A stretch of DNA of 64,000 bases from Onchocerca volvulus (lineage: Eukaryota; Nematoda; Chromadorea; Rhabditida; Onchocercidae): NCBI GenBank assembly GCA_000499405.2, contig HG738139.1, forward strand, positions 5,046,616 to 5,110,615, read 5' to 3'. The position numbers were made by a program, and so were the translations under genes. The notes beneath the pieces were generated by a model. It worked only from the letters and a program-made list of their open reading frames with translations, was not told where the DNA came from and ran no database searches. Numbering within the stretch: position 1 is the first letter of the stretch; each line of letters opens with the position of its first letter. Of the stretch, positions 31,001 through 41,105 are shown piece by piece.

Positions 31001-31383
31001 ACCCCGATGGATTCAAAAGGTTAGGACTTCGGGCTTTGAGTCAGTTTTAGTCATGCATTCGACAGCAGCAGAAGTTCGAGTTCAGTCACAAATCAATTTC
31101 GAGGACATTTCGGCGGCGATAAAAGCCACAGTTCAATGACACAATCAACAGTTCATTACAATAGGCAAACTGTACACCATGCACGGTGTATCAACGCAAC
31201 TATATCTGGTAGAAGAAATGCAATCGATAGAATGTTTGATTTTCTACATTCTGATTACAGGTTAAAAGATCTTATGTGGAAAGAAAGTACAGTAGAATAC
31301 CAACCATTTAATAAGATGAAAGTAAGGTTAAAAAGAGAAATTGTAAATCTTGATATGGGTAATCTTGATATCCCGATCAAGAT

Positions 31384-31650
31384 AAATGCTTCTTTCTTCG
31401 CATGCTGTTGGTGAATGTGCCCGTTCCAACCTCCTTCCAGCAATTGAGAATTGTTAACGGCGTTATACATGCTACTTTCCGCAGTGCATGTCAAGCTCTG
31501 AATTTATTGGAGAACGACTGATACTGGGACGTATACATTAATGATATCTCTAAAAGAATTATGGAGAAATATATATCATACATGGCTGAAGATATTTTCT
31601 GTCGAATATGCAAAGAAATTTCGACAGAAAATATCTTCAGCCATATGTAA
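31384..31650 (+). mobile_element. Helitron helicase-region relic
   Basis: From 31384 a plus-strand frame reads FFLRMLLVNVPVPTSFQQL, then VNGVIHATFRSACQALNLL and END, a stop codon, YWDVYIND, and after a gap EKYISYMAEDIF. This series closely follows the region conserved in Helitron Rep/helicase proteins (FLRLLLVNVPGPTSF, ATFREAC-ALGLLEDD, WD, then LWEKYK-HMAEDIL). The element is dead: one in-frame stop at 31519, a deletion between the WD segment and EKY, and loss of the rest of the ORF. The end of the fragment is inverted-duplicated (31582-31606 against 31620-31644). A segment at about 31711-31905, with GCCACGGCAACGC and ending near CTAGT, resembles some Helitron 3' ends and may belong to the same insertion. 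Confidence 0.8.
31582..31644. repeat. Perfect 25-bp inverted repeat in Helitron relic
   Basis: Arms 31582-31606 and 31620-31644 are exact reverse complements with a 13-nt loop. The left arm is part of the Helitron-derived MAEDIF segment, so the right arm is an inverted copy of coding sequence rather than an original terminal repeat. Confidence 0.9.
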
Positions 31651-32815
31651 TTTCTTTTTTCTTCCTTTTCCACTTAATCTCTCTTTTCTTTCTTTTCTAC
31701 TTAACTAGATTGAGCCACGGCAACGCTTGTATATAAGAAGCATATAAAAATAAGCCCATATTCGAATGCAACGTTGTGTCAAAATTTCAAAGCAATTGGT
31801 TAGAACTTTCGAATTCAAGATTTTTATAGTCGAACATTTATATCTTGATTCATATAGATAGCTGGGCCCGGCCAAGACAACGTGTAGTCGGATTCAGCTA
31901 GTGAGAAACAAGTTTGTTATCCCTTTGCATGGAAATCTATTTTTCGGTATTTGCGAACTTTCGAAAGCATTTTTTGTTTTCTGTTGGTTAAAGAAACATT
32001 TTCTTGCCAAAGGTTGTTAAAATGATTGGAGAAGTGATAGCTGATTAGTGAGATGGATGAATATGGTAGGCGATAAAGCTTCACAGTTCAGAAAGCGTTG
32101 ATTTCCGAAATATGATCATCGTTCTTATAAAGAAGAATTGAGTCTTTCGTTGATCAATTTTGAGCTTTGCAATTTTCGGTATGTTTCATCGATTTGCTGA
32201 GCGTACTTTTCAGATCTAATAATTTCTCGAAATTCAAATATATTTAGTAGTGATAGAATACCAAGCAATGCTCATGACATTTTTTCGCACAAATTCGACA
32301 TTGATGTGCTTTCTCGGTCCGAAAATGTGAACACAAAAACCGTTGACGATCAATTTTAATTACTGAGTTGGTCATCATAGATTGTCATTTACACACTTTA
32401 TTCGCTGAACTCATCAAAAATTAATTATTATTTATGTATAAAATAAAAGAAGACAATACTTCGGAAAAATAATTTTTCTGATTACTGCTTAGTTTATGAG
32501 ACATCATCTGTCGAAATTTCCTTTTTTAATTTGTACGAAGTGCCGAAAATTTCAGCTTCTTATGTAGTTGTAAATGGATTAGCTTGGCTTCGTGATTATT
32601 TCCAATTGTCACTTTTGATCTCCTATGAACGACCATAATTCATTTCCAAGATTTTCATTTTTTTTTTGCAAGATTTTTCGAGCTACAGTTGTATTATGCG
32701 CTCGTAAGTATTTTTTAGGCCAACTGCGTTCTTGATACTGCTGTCGGAAAACCCGAAATAACTTTTCTATCTCAAAATGCTTACACTAAAAAAAAATTGT
32801 TTGAATCGTTTTCCA

Positions 32816-32960
32816 ATTCACATGTTCCTTTATGCTAATCATGTAATATGTAAAGATTCACATCCTGTATGTTAATCATGTAACATGTAAAGATTCACAT
32901 TCTATATAATTAATTATGTAACATGTAAGGTTCTTCACATCAGGTATGCTAATTATTACA
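32816..32960. repeat. Three-copy degenerate tandem repeat, ~43-47 bp unit
   Basis: Copies of a unit containing TATGCTAATCATGTAATATG (or near variants) and AAAGATTCACAT. The third copy is shorter and more diverged. No coding content. Confidence 0.8.
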
Positions 32961-35900
32961 AAAATTATATTCTTTCTCATACCAATCTCTTGCACAGCTT
33001 GAGAAAGCTGTTTAATTCTTTTTTTTTTTTTTTTTTTTTGTATTCCATAAACTACATCCGCATATCTAGAAAAGAAGAGTTGTTCAAAAATTTGGTTTGG
33101 CTAGTACGGATGTAACCAAAATTGTGGTTGTAAACTTAATTCTTCGATTTGGTAATCCTGGGCTGTTATAATTTTTATTCCATAAACTTCTACTTCTTAA
33201 TTTTCTGTTCTATACATTACTCTGTCATCAATTATTTGCGGTATTAACAATAAACATAAAAATTAATTGTTCATACATTCATCAATTCGACTCAGATCGT
33301 AAGTCCTTACTTTTCACTAACACTAACTCTTTTCTTCAAAAAAGAAAAAATTCACGACAGTTGCGGTTTTCATTTCCTTATGATCCATCTTGAAGTTACA
33401 TTAAAAAAAAATCAAAGTCCTTTTTTATCCAACTATTATCTGACATCATTTCCTTAGTCTGAAATAATTGTAAAAAAACAGCAAATAGTAAATCATTAAT
33501 AAAAAAGCATCAAGCAATCAATGAGCAATAAATTAATATAATATAATACATTAATTTGCAAATACATTTTTAAACACACAACAAAATTCAACAATACAGA
33601 AATTGCAAAAGTTTTTGCATCAACTTAATTAATAATTAAAAAAATGGACGTAAACTTATAGACTGCAATGTTCCTTCTTCATTACAACATCAATGAATGA
33701 TTCAAAGCGTGAAAAGTGCGTCACAATCTTTTCTCGTGTCGTCACATTATGAAATATATCATTGTCGTATGGTCATATGTTATCCATCTTGTCAGCAGCG
33801 TCATTTAAATCTTATATTTATCTCCTTTACTTCTTCTGAAATCCTACTTTTTCAAAAAGTTCATCGATTTTAACAATTAGCATTTCCATTCACCAATGTA
33901 GGTTATCGAATTAATCAAAATATTAACTTTTAGACATTTAATTAATTATATCTCAAATTTCTTCTGGTAATTGTCTCAATAATCTTTGTGCCAGTACACA
34001 ATAATTTAATTTATGTCTTAAATTTACTTTCAACAATTGTATCAATTTTTTTGTGATCGTTTTAATATATCCGATACCACTCCCAACTATTATATAAATA
34101 TGTCTATTCATATATTGTACAACACTACGAGGAATATCTTCCGGCAGTTTCTTCTACTATCAATCATGCTCATACCTTTCCATCTGCCCCTTTTTTTTGT
34201 CAATTGCTTGAATTGTCATTTCTCAAGTATTGCGTCGATAATGCTATTATAATGCATTTGTGACGGTTAATTACGTTATAACGAAACCCTTTCTATACAC
34301 TAGAAGACAACTCTTACGAAAAGGCTTTTACTCCTTAAATTTTTTCATAAATTCCTTTTAGTTTCATCACAAATTTTTTGTTTTTACGACAAAGGTTTCA
34401 CGACATGAAACCAGTTCATTTTCAATTTTTAATTTCTATATATATTTGCGAAACTTTCTAGTTGCAGTAAAATTCATGCTATTTGATATGCATGAAACCG
34501 GAGTGTTCACTACTTATCTCACTAATTCAAGAAAATCAGCTTCTTCTGATCCCAGAATTTTCGGAATCTTCATCCTTCAGGATTGTGATTTTTTTCTATG
34601 ATGATATTGTGGTTTTAACTTATATTTAATAAATTTTTCAAAAGCATTAAGGAGATTAGAAAATTAGAGATAAGAAAATGTACCATGCTATTCGTAGTAT
34701 CATTTCATTTTTGACTAGCCTTACCATACAGTTAATCTGTATAAATAAAAATATCCGCTCACTTACTAAAAAAAAAAATAGGTAAATTTATATAAAAACA
34801 CATGCCTTTTCGAATAAAATATTTTTGCAAATTTTCAAATCAATTGGTGAAGAACTTGAAACATTATATGACGAAAAACAATGAACATTTGCACTTTTAT
34901 TTACATAGATAAATTAGAGATCATTGTAAGTTTATATTAGTGAAGGTAATAAATCCTTCAAGTGGAAAAGATTCAGAAAGGTTTAAGATTTGATGGCAGG
35001 AATCGGATGACTCATTTAACTTCGATTCAATTTAGTAATTCGGATTTAATAAAAAATTTAATAAGAAATATTATGCATTTCTGGAATTGCTAATGGTTAT
35101 AATTTATAACAATGGGCAACACAATGTGTTTTCTACTATAAATCCATACGTATTAGATTTCTAAAAGAGATTTACAAATCGTTATAAGTATTACAATTGT
35201 TAATTCAGGCTTGTCTTTTGAAAGATTTTTTTTCAAAGGATTTCAAAGCATCTCTCCTTTACGAGTCTTCGGTTTCATTTTACTTCTGTGTGAATTAAAA
35301 ATGAATTTAGAAAATGAAACAATCTGAGTGTTGAAATAATATTAGATTCAGTTGATTGAGAGATAAACATAGGCTGAAAACGTCTTGCAAATTCAGGATT
35401 TTTCTTTATATCTTGTCAATTATTTCCATGATGTATATTCTGAAATTTTAAAATTTGTTGTCAAATAACATGAATAATGGTATAAAAAACGATAATTTAA
35501 GTATCGTGAGTAATTTTTTTACTCACGATATTGCGTGTAGGTAGTGGTTATGATTTCATTCGTCGTTAAGAAGTTTCCTATGATAAGAAAAGATTTTGGA
35601 TGCATAGAAGCTGAACTTGAAAAATTAAAAGAAATGAAATATAGAGGCCATTTCTGATGCCCGTGATAAAAACCCCTAGAGAACACTTCATCAAATCCTG
35701 TAAGACTTTTTTCAAGGGAACAGAAAGTTTTCTGTATTGATTTATTAAAATTACCCCCCCATGAACATTACTTCTCTTCTCTAACTAATTTTATGAAAGT
35801 TGATAATTCACAATCTATTACCTTAAAATATATTAATATTTTTTTTAAATGATACTTGCTATGCATTAATTACTATTTGATTATGGTTGAATATCATATC

Positions 35901-37475
35901 CACAACACTTTTCCTTCACTGGAATCATTTTACACGCAAAATTTTTTTCAAAAGTTTCCACAGTTGCAGAGAGAGGCAAATATGAAACAGGACTTTCAAG
36001 CAATTTGAATCGAATTTATTTCTATTTATTTTTAAAATGATCCATATAAAAAGTAGGAAATAGGAATGAAGAGAATAAGTTGAAAGATATTAACCAATGA
36101 AATAAATTTTTAGTGTTAAGAATATGAAATAAAAGTGTTGAGGAAAAAAGATAAAACAAAGTATCAGATGAAATTAATAAAAAGCCTGGAAATAAGATTT
36201 TGGAATGGATTTTTTTCAGAAAAGGTTAGAAGTGGAATTCTTTCAATGGTTTCTTTCTGAAATCTGTCATGAAATAAGGAAATGGTTAAGAAAAATTAAA
36301 GTTAATCTATTTTTAATTTTAGCAATGCTTTTTTAACTCTAGTTTAAAAATCATGACATTCTCTCAGAATACTTCAGTACTCTCTCAAATTTATGATTTC
36401 AAGCTATTTTCTCTTGCTGAATATTCAATGATAGCAACTTTTTTTTTTGAAACTATTCTTACTGAAAATCGAAACAATGATTTTTAAAATCACAAAGCTC
36501 AGAAAAGAAATGAAATTGCTTGTTGCTTAACAAGAAAAAAAAAAAAGATTCCGAATCAGAAAAAAAATTTCGAAAATTACCGCTTGGTTGGACTCTCGCT
36601 CAAGCAAACATTTCTTTTTAATTCTTTCAAGTAAGTTTAGCACCTTAAATACAATATCCTATGTAATAGTCTATATGTGCTTTATGCACCTTTTCATTAA
36701 TTAATTAGTGGTTTGTTCATTATAGTAAACAAATATTGATGGCACAACTGTACGATTAGGTTACATTGCCACATCATTCAATTCAAAGTATTTTAATCTG
36801 ATATTCTTGATCCTGTTATCGGTCATCTAATTTTAACTCATCGAAAGTCTGTCTGCACCTTTTAACTTGAACTTTTTTCTTGTAGAGTCAACATCACAGT
36901 AAAAAATTTCGGTTGAATTATTTAATAACTTACAATTTTATCACAAAGTACACAATTTGCTGCAATAAAATACTCAGATTAGTGCACTGATTAATTATTG
37001 AATCACAATTCTTTATTAAATAGATAATCGATAGCTTGGTTGGTTGTTTAACAGAATAATGACAAGATATTATTTGAATCAGATGCGATTACGATGAAAC
37101 GCATCATTGTTCAATCTGTCAGATGATTTAGTAAAAATCTTTGAATTATCAATTCGTACTGAAAATAAGAAACTTTTAACAAATATGATATTTGTTAATG
37201 TGCCATATGAGACAAACAATAGGGAATTGAAGTCGAAAAGCCTATTATACTTTTTTTTTTTCTTTTTGAAAAGAGGAGAGGAAGCACTACTTTCTTTGCG
37301 CGCAATAGTTCTGAACAAAAGTGAATTCGAAGCGGAAAAAATGAAATGCTGAAAAAATTATAAAAAACTTTTTCACTTTTCTTCAATGAGGATTTGTTGT
37401 AAAATGATCGCTTAATTTTACGTTTTATTGTATCAAACTTAAAAATTATAAAGATAAATATATATTTTATATTTT

Positions 37476-37477
<2 letters not shown>

Positions 37478-37506
<29 letters not shown>
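37478..37506. repeat. 29-nt T homopolymer
   Basis: Uninterrupted T run, prone to slippage and to assembly length errors. Confidence 0.9.
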
Positions 37507-38689
37507 GTTCGACTTCAAGATTTTCAGATTCAAGATTTTCAGAGATAATCAGTGAGATTTGAAATTTGAATTAATTTTTCTCTTTTTGTGTCGATTAGAA
37601 TAAATTTGATGACAGTGCTTGCACTTTTTTTTTTTTTTTTTACTTTTCTACAGTCACAATTTTTTTCCGAAAATTTTTTGCTCACAAGAAATGACAAGTT
37701 CGTGTATCATTCATGTATGACGTTCGTTTTGTTTATACTAAAGAAATTTTGCGCAGTCAAAAGCAGCAATAATATTTGTCAATAATGAATTGAAATTTGA
37801 GCAACATAATTTTGAAGCATTTCAAATTCTTTTTTTTTCCCTTCATAAATAAATTTTAAGCGAATAACATCATTATATATTCTTGAAACTTTCGAAAATT
37901 TCCTTTTTTTTTTTGTTTTTTCTCCCACTTCTCTTCTTTATATCATTTCCTTTTCTTGATTTTCTTAGTTAATGACGTAATTTTACGTCTACATTATTTT
38001 AGAAAAATTTAGGTTGTTAATTTATGTGAGAAAAAAGATGATGGAAAACAAACACAGCACTTATAAATTGTACCTAACTCTTAGATATTTCACTTTTACC
38101 GCTCTTCTTCCTAGTTTATTTTTTCTTTTTCTCCATTCTAGCAGGAATATTTGTTTGCAAACATTTCGTTTTTAGAAATTATGAATCCATTCTTCCATTC
38201 TTAAATTTTTTATTAATTTAGATAAAGCAATTAGTTTAGATTAAATTTATCAGGTTATAAGATGATCTATCGATCGTATTACTCCAGATGGTCTGAAAGT
38301 TAAGAATTCCTTTAATTTCATTTTTGGTTGCACAATCGGAAGCAGTGGGCAAATCAATTTTCCTTATTTATTCCGTTCATCCTTTCATTATATTATTATC
38401 AGTTATCCTTCATTCGCTTTCGATTTTCTTCTACCCATCTGCGATAAATTTTCTTCATTAATTCTTTTTTTTTTTTTTTTTATCGAAAATATCGAAATGT
38501 TTTTTCAAATTTTACCAATAATTGAACTATAATTTAATGAATATAAAAATAATATTACTGTCGCGAAAATCGCGAAAACTAAATAAAAATCAAAGCCTTT
38601 TCCATATGTTTATTTTGAAAAACTATAAATATAAGATAATTATAAAATTATAATTAGTTATAAAATTATATTTGTAAGAATTTTCTAGA

Positions 38690-39125
38690 AAATGTCATTC
38701 ATTTTAATTTTTAACACTTTCCCATGACGAAAGTGTAATCTGTTATCTAATTTGTAATCAGTTAACATGTTAAAAGTTAAATCCATTATCTAACTTATAA
38801 TCATTTAACATGTCGAATCATGCTTATCGGAATGCTGTAAGAAAAAAAATGTATTATATTTTCTAACAGCTTAAAAAAATTGTAATCCATCCTTTATCAT
38901 TTAACATATCTATGTACTAAAGGAATTTTCTCATGAAATAATTTTGTAATAGCTCTAAAAAATTGTAATTCTGTTTAATCACTCCCACTTCTTATCACTA
39001 TATAAGCTAGCTATATTGCTCACAAATTCAGTCTTCTTCAGTGGTTAGTCTTCAGTCTCCAGTCTTCAGTCTTCAGCCTTCACACTTCTTCAAGCTTCGA
39101 CAGTTCCTCCGACTCGACAACGCGT
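38690..39125 (+). mobile_element. Possible solo LTR or promoter-like remnant
   Basis: Degenerate repeats containing TTATCTAA and TTTAACATGT at 38735-38920 are followed by a clear TATA motif (CTATATAAGC at about 38999-39008). About 25 bp downstream begins an array of TCTTCAGTC units (39031-39080) and a GC-richer end, TCCGACTCGACAACGCG. This order (TATA, start-site region, CAGTC repeats) is like the LTR of Pao/BEL-type elements in filarial worms, but no target-site duplication or internal retroelement ORF is present. It stops at the single N at 39126. The call is tentative. Confidence 0.35.
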
Positions 39126-39126
39126 N
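39126..39126. other. Single ambiguous base at insert edge
   Basis: The only N in the window. It falls exactly where the non-bacterial sequence on the left meets the bacterial sequence on the right, so the left junction of the insert may be an assembly or polishing product. Confidence 0.98.
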
Positions 39127-39514
39127 ATAGTTAGTGCCATATTAGAAATTATCTTATTTATTTTTTCAATTAAATCTTCTTTACCTTTTACAGGATATTC
39201 GTCTATCTCCCACATAAACTTTACTTTTTTTTTAATAAGTAACTTTCAATGTTAGATTTAGTTTGGCCAAAATTGTAATTATCTGCTGAAGAAGAATATG
39301 CTTGCTTCATAACTTTATGTTTATTTATTAAATCATCAGAACTTTCTTTAAGTAATGACAACGCTTCTTTGCACGCAATGTCATTATTCTTATTGTATTC
39401 TTCAAACTCTTCTAAGCCAAACATTATTCCATTCATAGAATTAGCGAAGTCATGAAGCAGCTGTCCTGACAGTAATTCTGTTATTAATAACATGTTTTTG
39501 ATGTTTTCATTCAT
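39127..39514 (-). pseudogene. Broken ChpT-like histidine phosphotransferase, bacterial
   Basis: Minus-strand frame from ATG at 39514. It reads ELLSGQLLHDFANSMNGIMF followed by GLEEFEEYN and ALSLLKESSDDLI, which matches the dimerisation helices of alphaproteobacterial ChpT (ELL-S-L-HDL--P-GA--NGLELLEE pattern) with the phospho-accepting His in LLHDF. ChpT passes phosphate to CtrA and CpdR in bacterial cell-cycle control. The frame is intact to 39221, where a run of nine A residues shifts it into a stop. One more base would continue the frame through WEIDEYPVKGKEDL to the edge at 39127, where the gene is cut. There are no introns and the style is bacterial, unlike the surrounding spliced genes. 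Wolbachia is the likely donor because filarial worms carry it; the family match is by eye. Confidence 0.75.
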
Positions 39515-39647
39515 TAGGCGATTGTAAATGATTTAAATTACCCTATATTGGTAAATGTGTGATAGTCAATTGAGAGGAAGTTTCGTTGTACTTTTTGTGA
39601 TGGCTTATTAATATAGTATTAATAACTATGAAGTTTATAAAGAGATT

Positions 39648-39767
39648 ATGAATACCTATTCTAAATCGGGAGTAGACCTTGAACTGTATAATAAGTTGAT
39701 GAAAGAAGTCAAACTCATTGTTGAGAAAACTAAAAAGGAAGAAGTACTTAGTGAGGTAGGTTCTTCG
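39648..39767 (+). pseudogene. 5' fragment of bacterial purM (AIR synthetase)
   Basis: The frame starts with ATG at 39648 and reads MNTYSKSGVDLELYNKLMKE, then VEKTKKEEVLSEVGS. This matches the N-terminus of phosphoribosylformylglycinamidine cyclo-ligase (YKDAGVDI, VKKTRR, EV and GGFGAL positions), an enzyme of purine synthesis. About 40 codons remain of roughly 340; similarity ends abruptly near 39767, so the gene is truncated and cannot work. It is divergent from the ChpT-like fragment, with 133 bp between, which looks like an intact bacterial intergenic region. Together they form a nuclear insertion of probable Wolbachia DNA. Confidence 0.8.
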
Positions 39768-39881
39768 TGTTACACTAGTGCGCCCAAAATATTAGTCTGC
39801 GTTATCTTAGGTCGCTTCATACTAGATCTTCCAACGCACCCACATAAATTACCGCCACAATTACAATTATTGGTCGAAATC
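39768..39881 (+). other. GC-richer segment beside the bacterial insert, possible orphan exon
   Basis: This 114-bp stretch is richer in G+C than its surroundings. On the plus strand it has acceptor-like ATATTAG near 39796 and ATCTTAG near 39809, and a good donor ATCACCA/GTAAGT at 39881-39888. Between them a frame reads VILGRFILDLPTHPHKLPPQ followed by LQLLVEIT. I recognise neither strand's product. It could be a host exon, a further rearranged insert piece or chance. Confidence 0.3.
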
Positions 39882-40981
39882 ACCAGTAAGTATAAATAAG
39901 GAAATATAAACAACCATCGACAGCATTATTTCTGAAATACCAAGTTCGATCTCATTATCAATTCTATCAGTGATAAGGTGCTTGGAAACTTTAGAAGTTC
40001 CATAAACATTAGACATAGTTTCCATAAAAATTGAAGTTTGAATGAAACAATGAAATCTTTCTGTCGGCTTCTCTTTTTTTATCCCAATATCATCCCAGTT
40101 TCATAGAACATTATTTACTTACAAAATATATATTCCTTTATAATAAAGAAAGCAGAAGTATCATTATTAAATTTAATTTCTAGTTGAAAATTTTGTAAAA
40201 TCAAGCTAAAAAAAAATTAGAAAAAATAGAATTTGTTTCGTTAATTATTTCGATTAAAAGATATAATCGAAAAGTTATGGTAGTATTTGATGAATTAACT
40301 AATCGTAATCTGATAATATAATGTTTCACGGATAGATTGCCAAACGAACTGGAAATAGTTACTGGAAAAAATTTTACTTGTTAATCGAAAAAGTTATTAA
40401 AATCCTTGAAAACAATGGCTTTGCTCATTTCACATTTAAAAATCTTCCTGTTGCAAATAATTTAACTTTTCAATTTACTCGACATCTGGAATATATTTTT
40501 GTTTAATTTTAAAACAATTTCCAATTCATAACATCTTTTCCAGAAAGCAAGAATTCAATCTTCACTTTTTTTTTTTTTTAAAAAAAGAAATTAAATTAAA
40601 TGTAAATATTAATAAAAGTCTTCTTTTTCTTCAGCATTTTTTTCCCTAGGAAATTTAAATTTTTGAAAATATAATCGATGTATATGTAATTTTGAGTCAT
40701 TCAATTTGATTTGCTATGGCATGGTACGTATGCTTGAAATATTGAAAAGTACTTCAGATTCAATGGAATGTTGAAGGTAAAGGATAGAGGAAGAATGAAA
40801 TAACGGAGTGGTAGGAATCATCCGTCCGTTTAACTTTCATTTTCATCTTTCTTGTTCATTCGCAGGGATAAAAATCTAAATTAGATTAGCCATATGTTAT
40901 CAGTGATGCATTCGCCTGATGAATTTTTGTTCGGCTTCATTTCTCTCCTCAATATTTGTTGGGCACAATTGCAAGAAATCA

Positions 40982-41105
40982 GTTAGGGGAGCCATTTGAG
41001 GAATGATAATGAGTTAGGGCAATCATCTGAGGAATGATAATGAGTTAGGGCAATCATCTGAGGAATGATAATGAGTTAGGGCAATCATTTGGGAAATGAT
41101 AAAAA
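40982..41105. repeat. Four-copy 31-bp tandem repeat
   Basis: Unit GTTAGGGCAATCATCTGAGG followed by AATGATAATGA. The two inner copies are identical; the first and last differ at a few positions. No coding frame persists through it. Confidence 0.92.

Larger units (their letters stand above)
31905..38689. other. Gene desert, AT-rich
   Basis: No coding exon, RNA gene or intact mobile element recognised in 6.8 kb. Contents are a tandem repeat at 32816-32960, several T homopolymers (about 33019-33039, 37478-37506, 37626-37641, 38466-38480), and a short 12-nt inverted repeat around 35502-35531. The frames present are shadows of A/T-rich sequence. Confidence 0.6.

Noticed and set aside
31136..31414. 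92-codon plus-strand frame considered as a gene
   Set aside because: It runs into the Helitron relic in a different frame and resembles no known protein; better explained as transposon-associated sequence.
40982..41105. 31-bp tandem array considered as a CRISPR-like array
   Set aside because: The units are directly adjacent with no spacers and the host is an animal.
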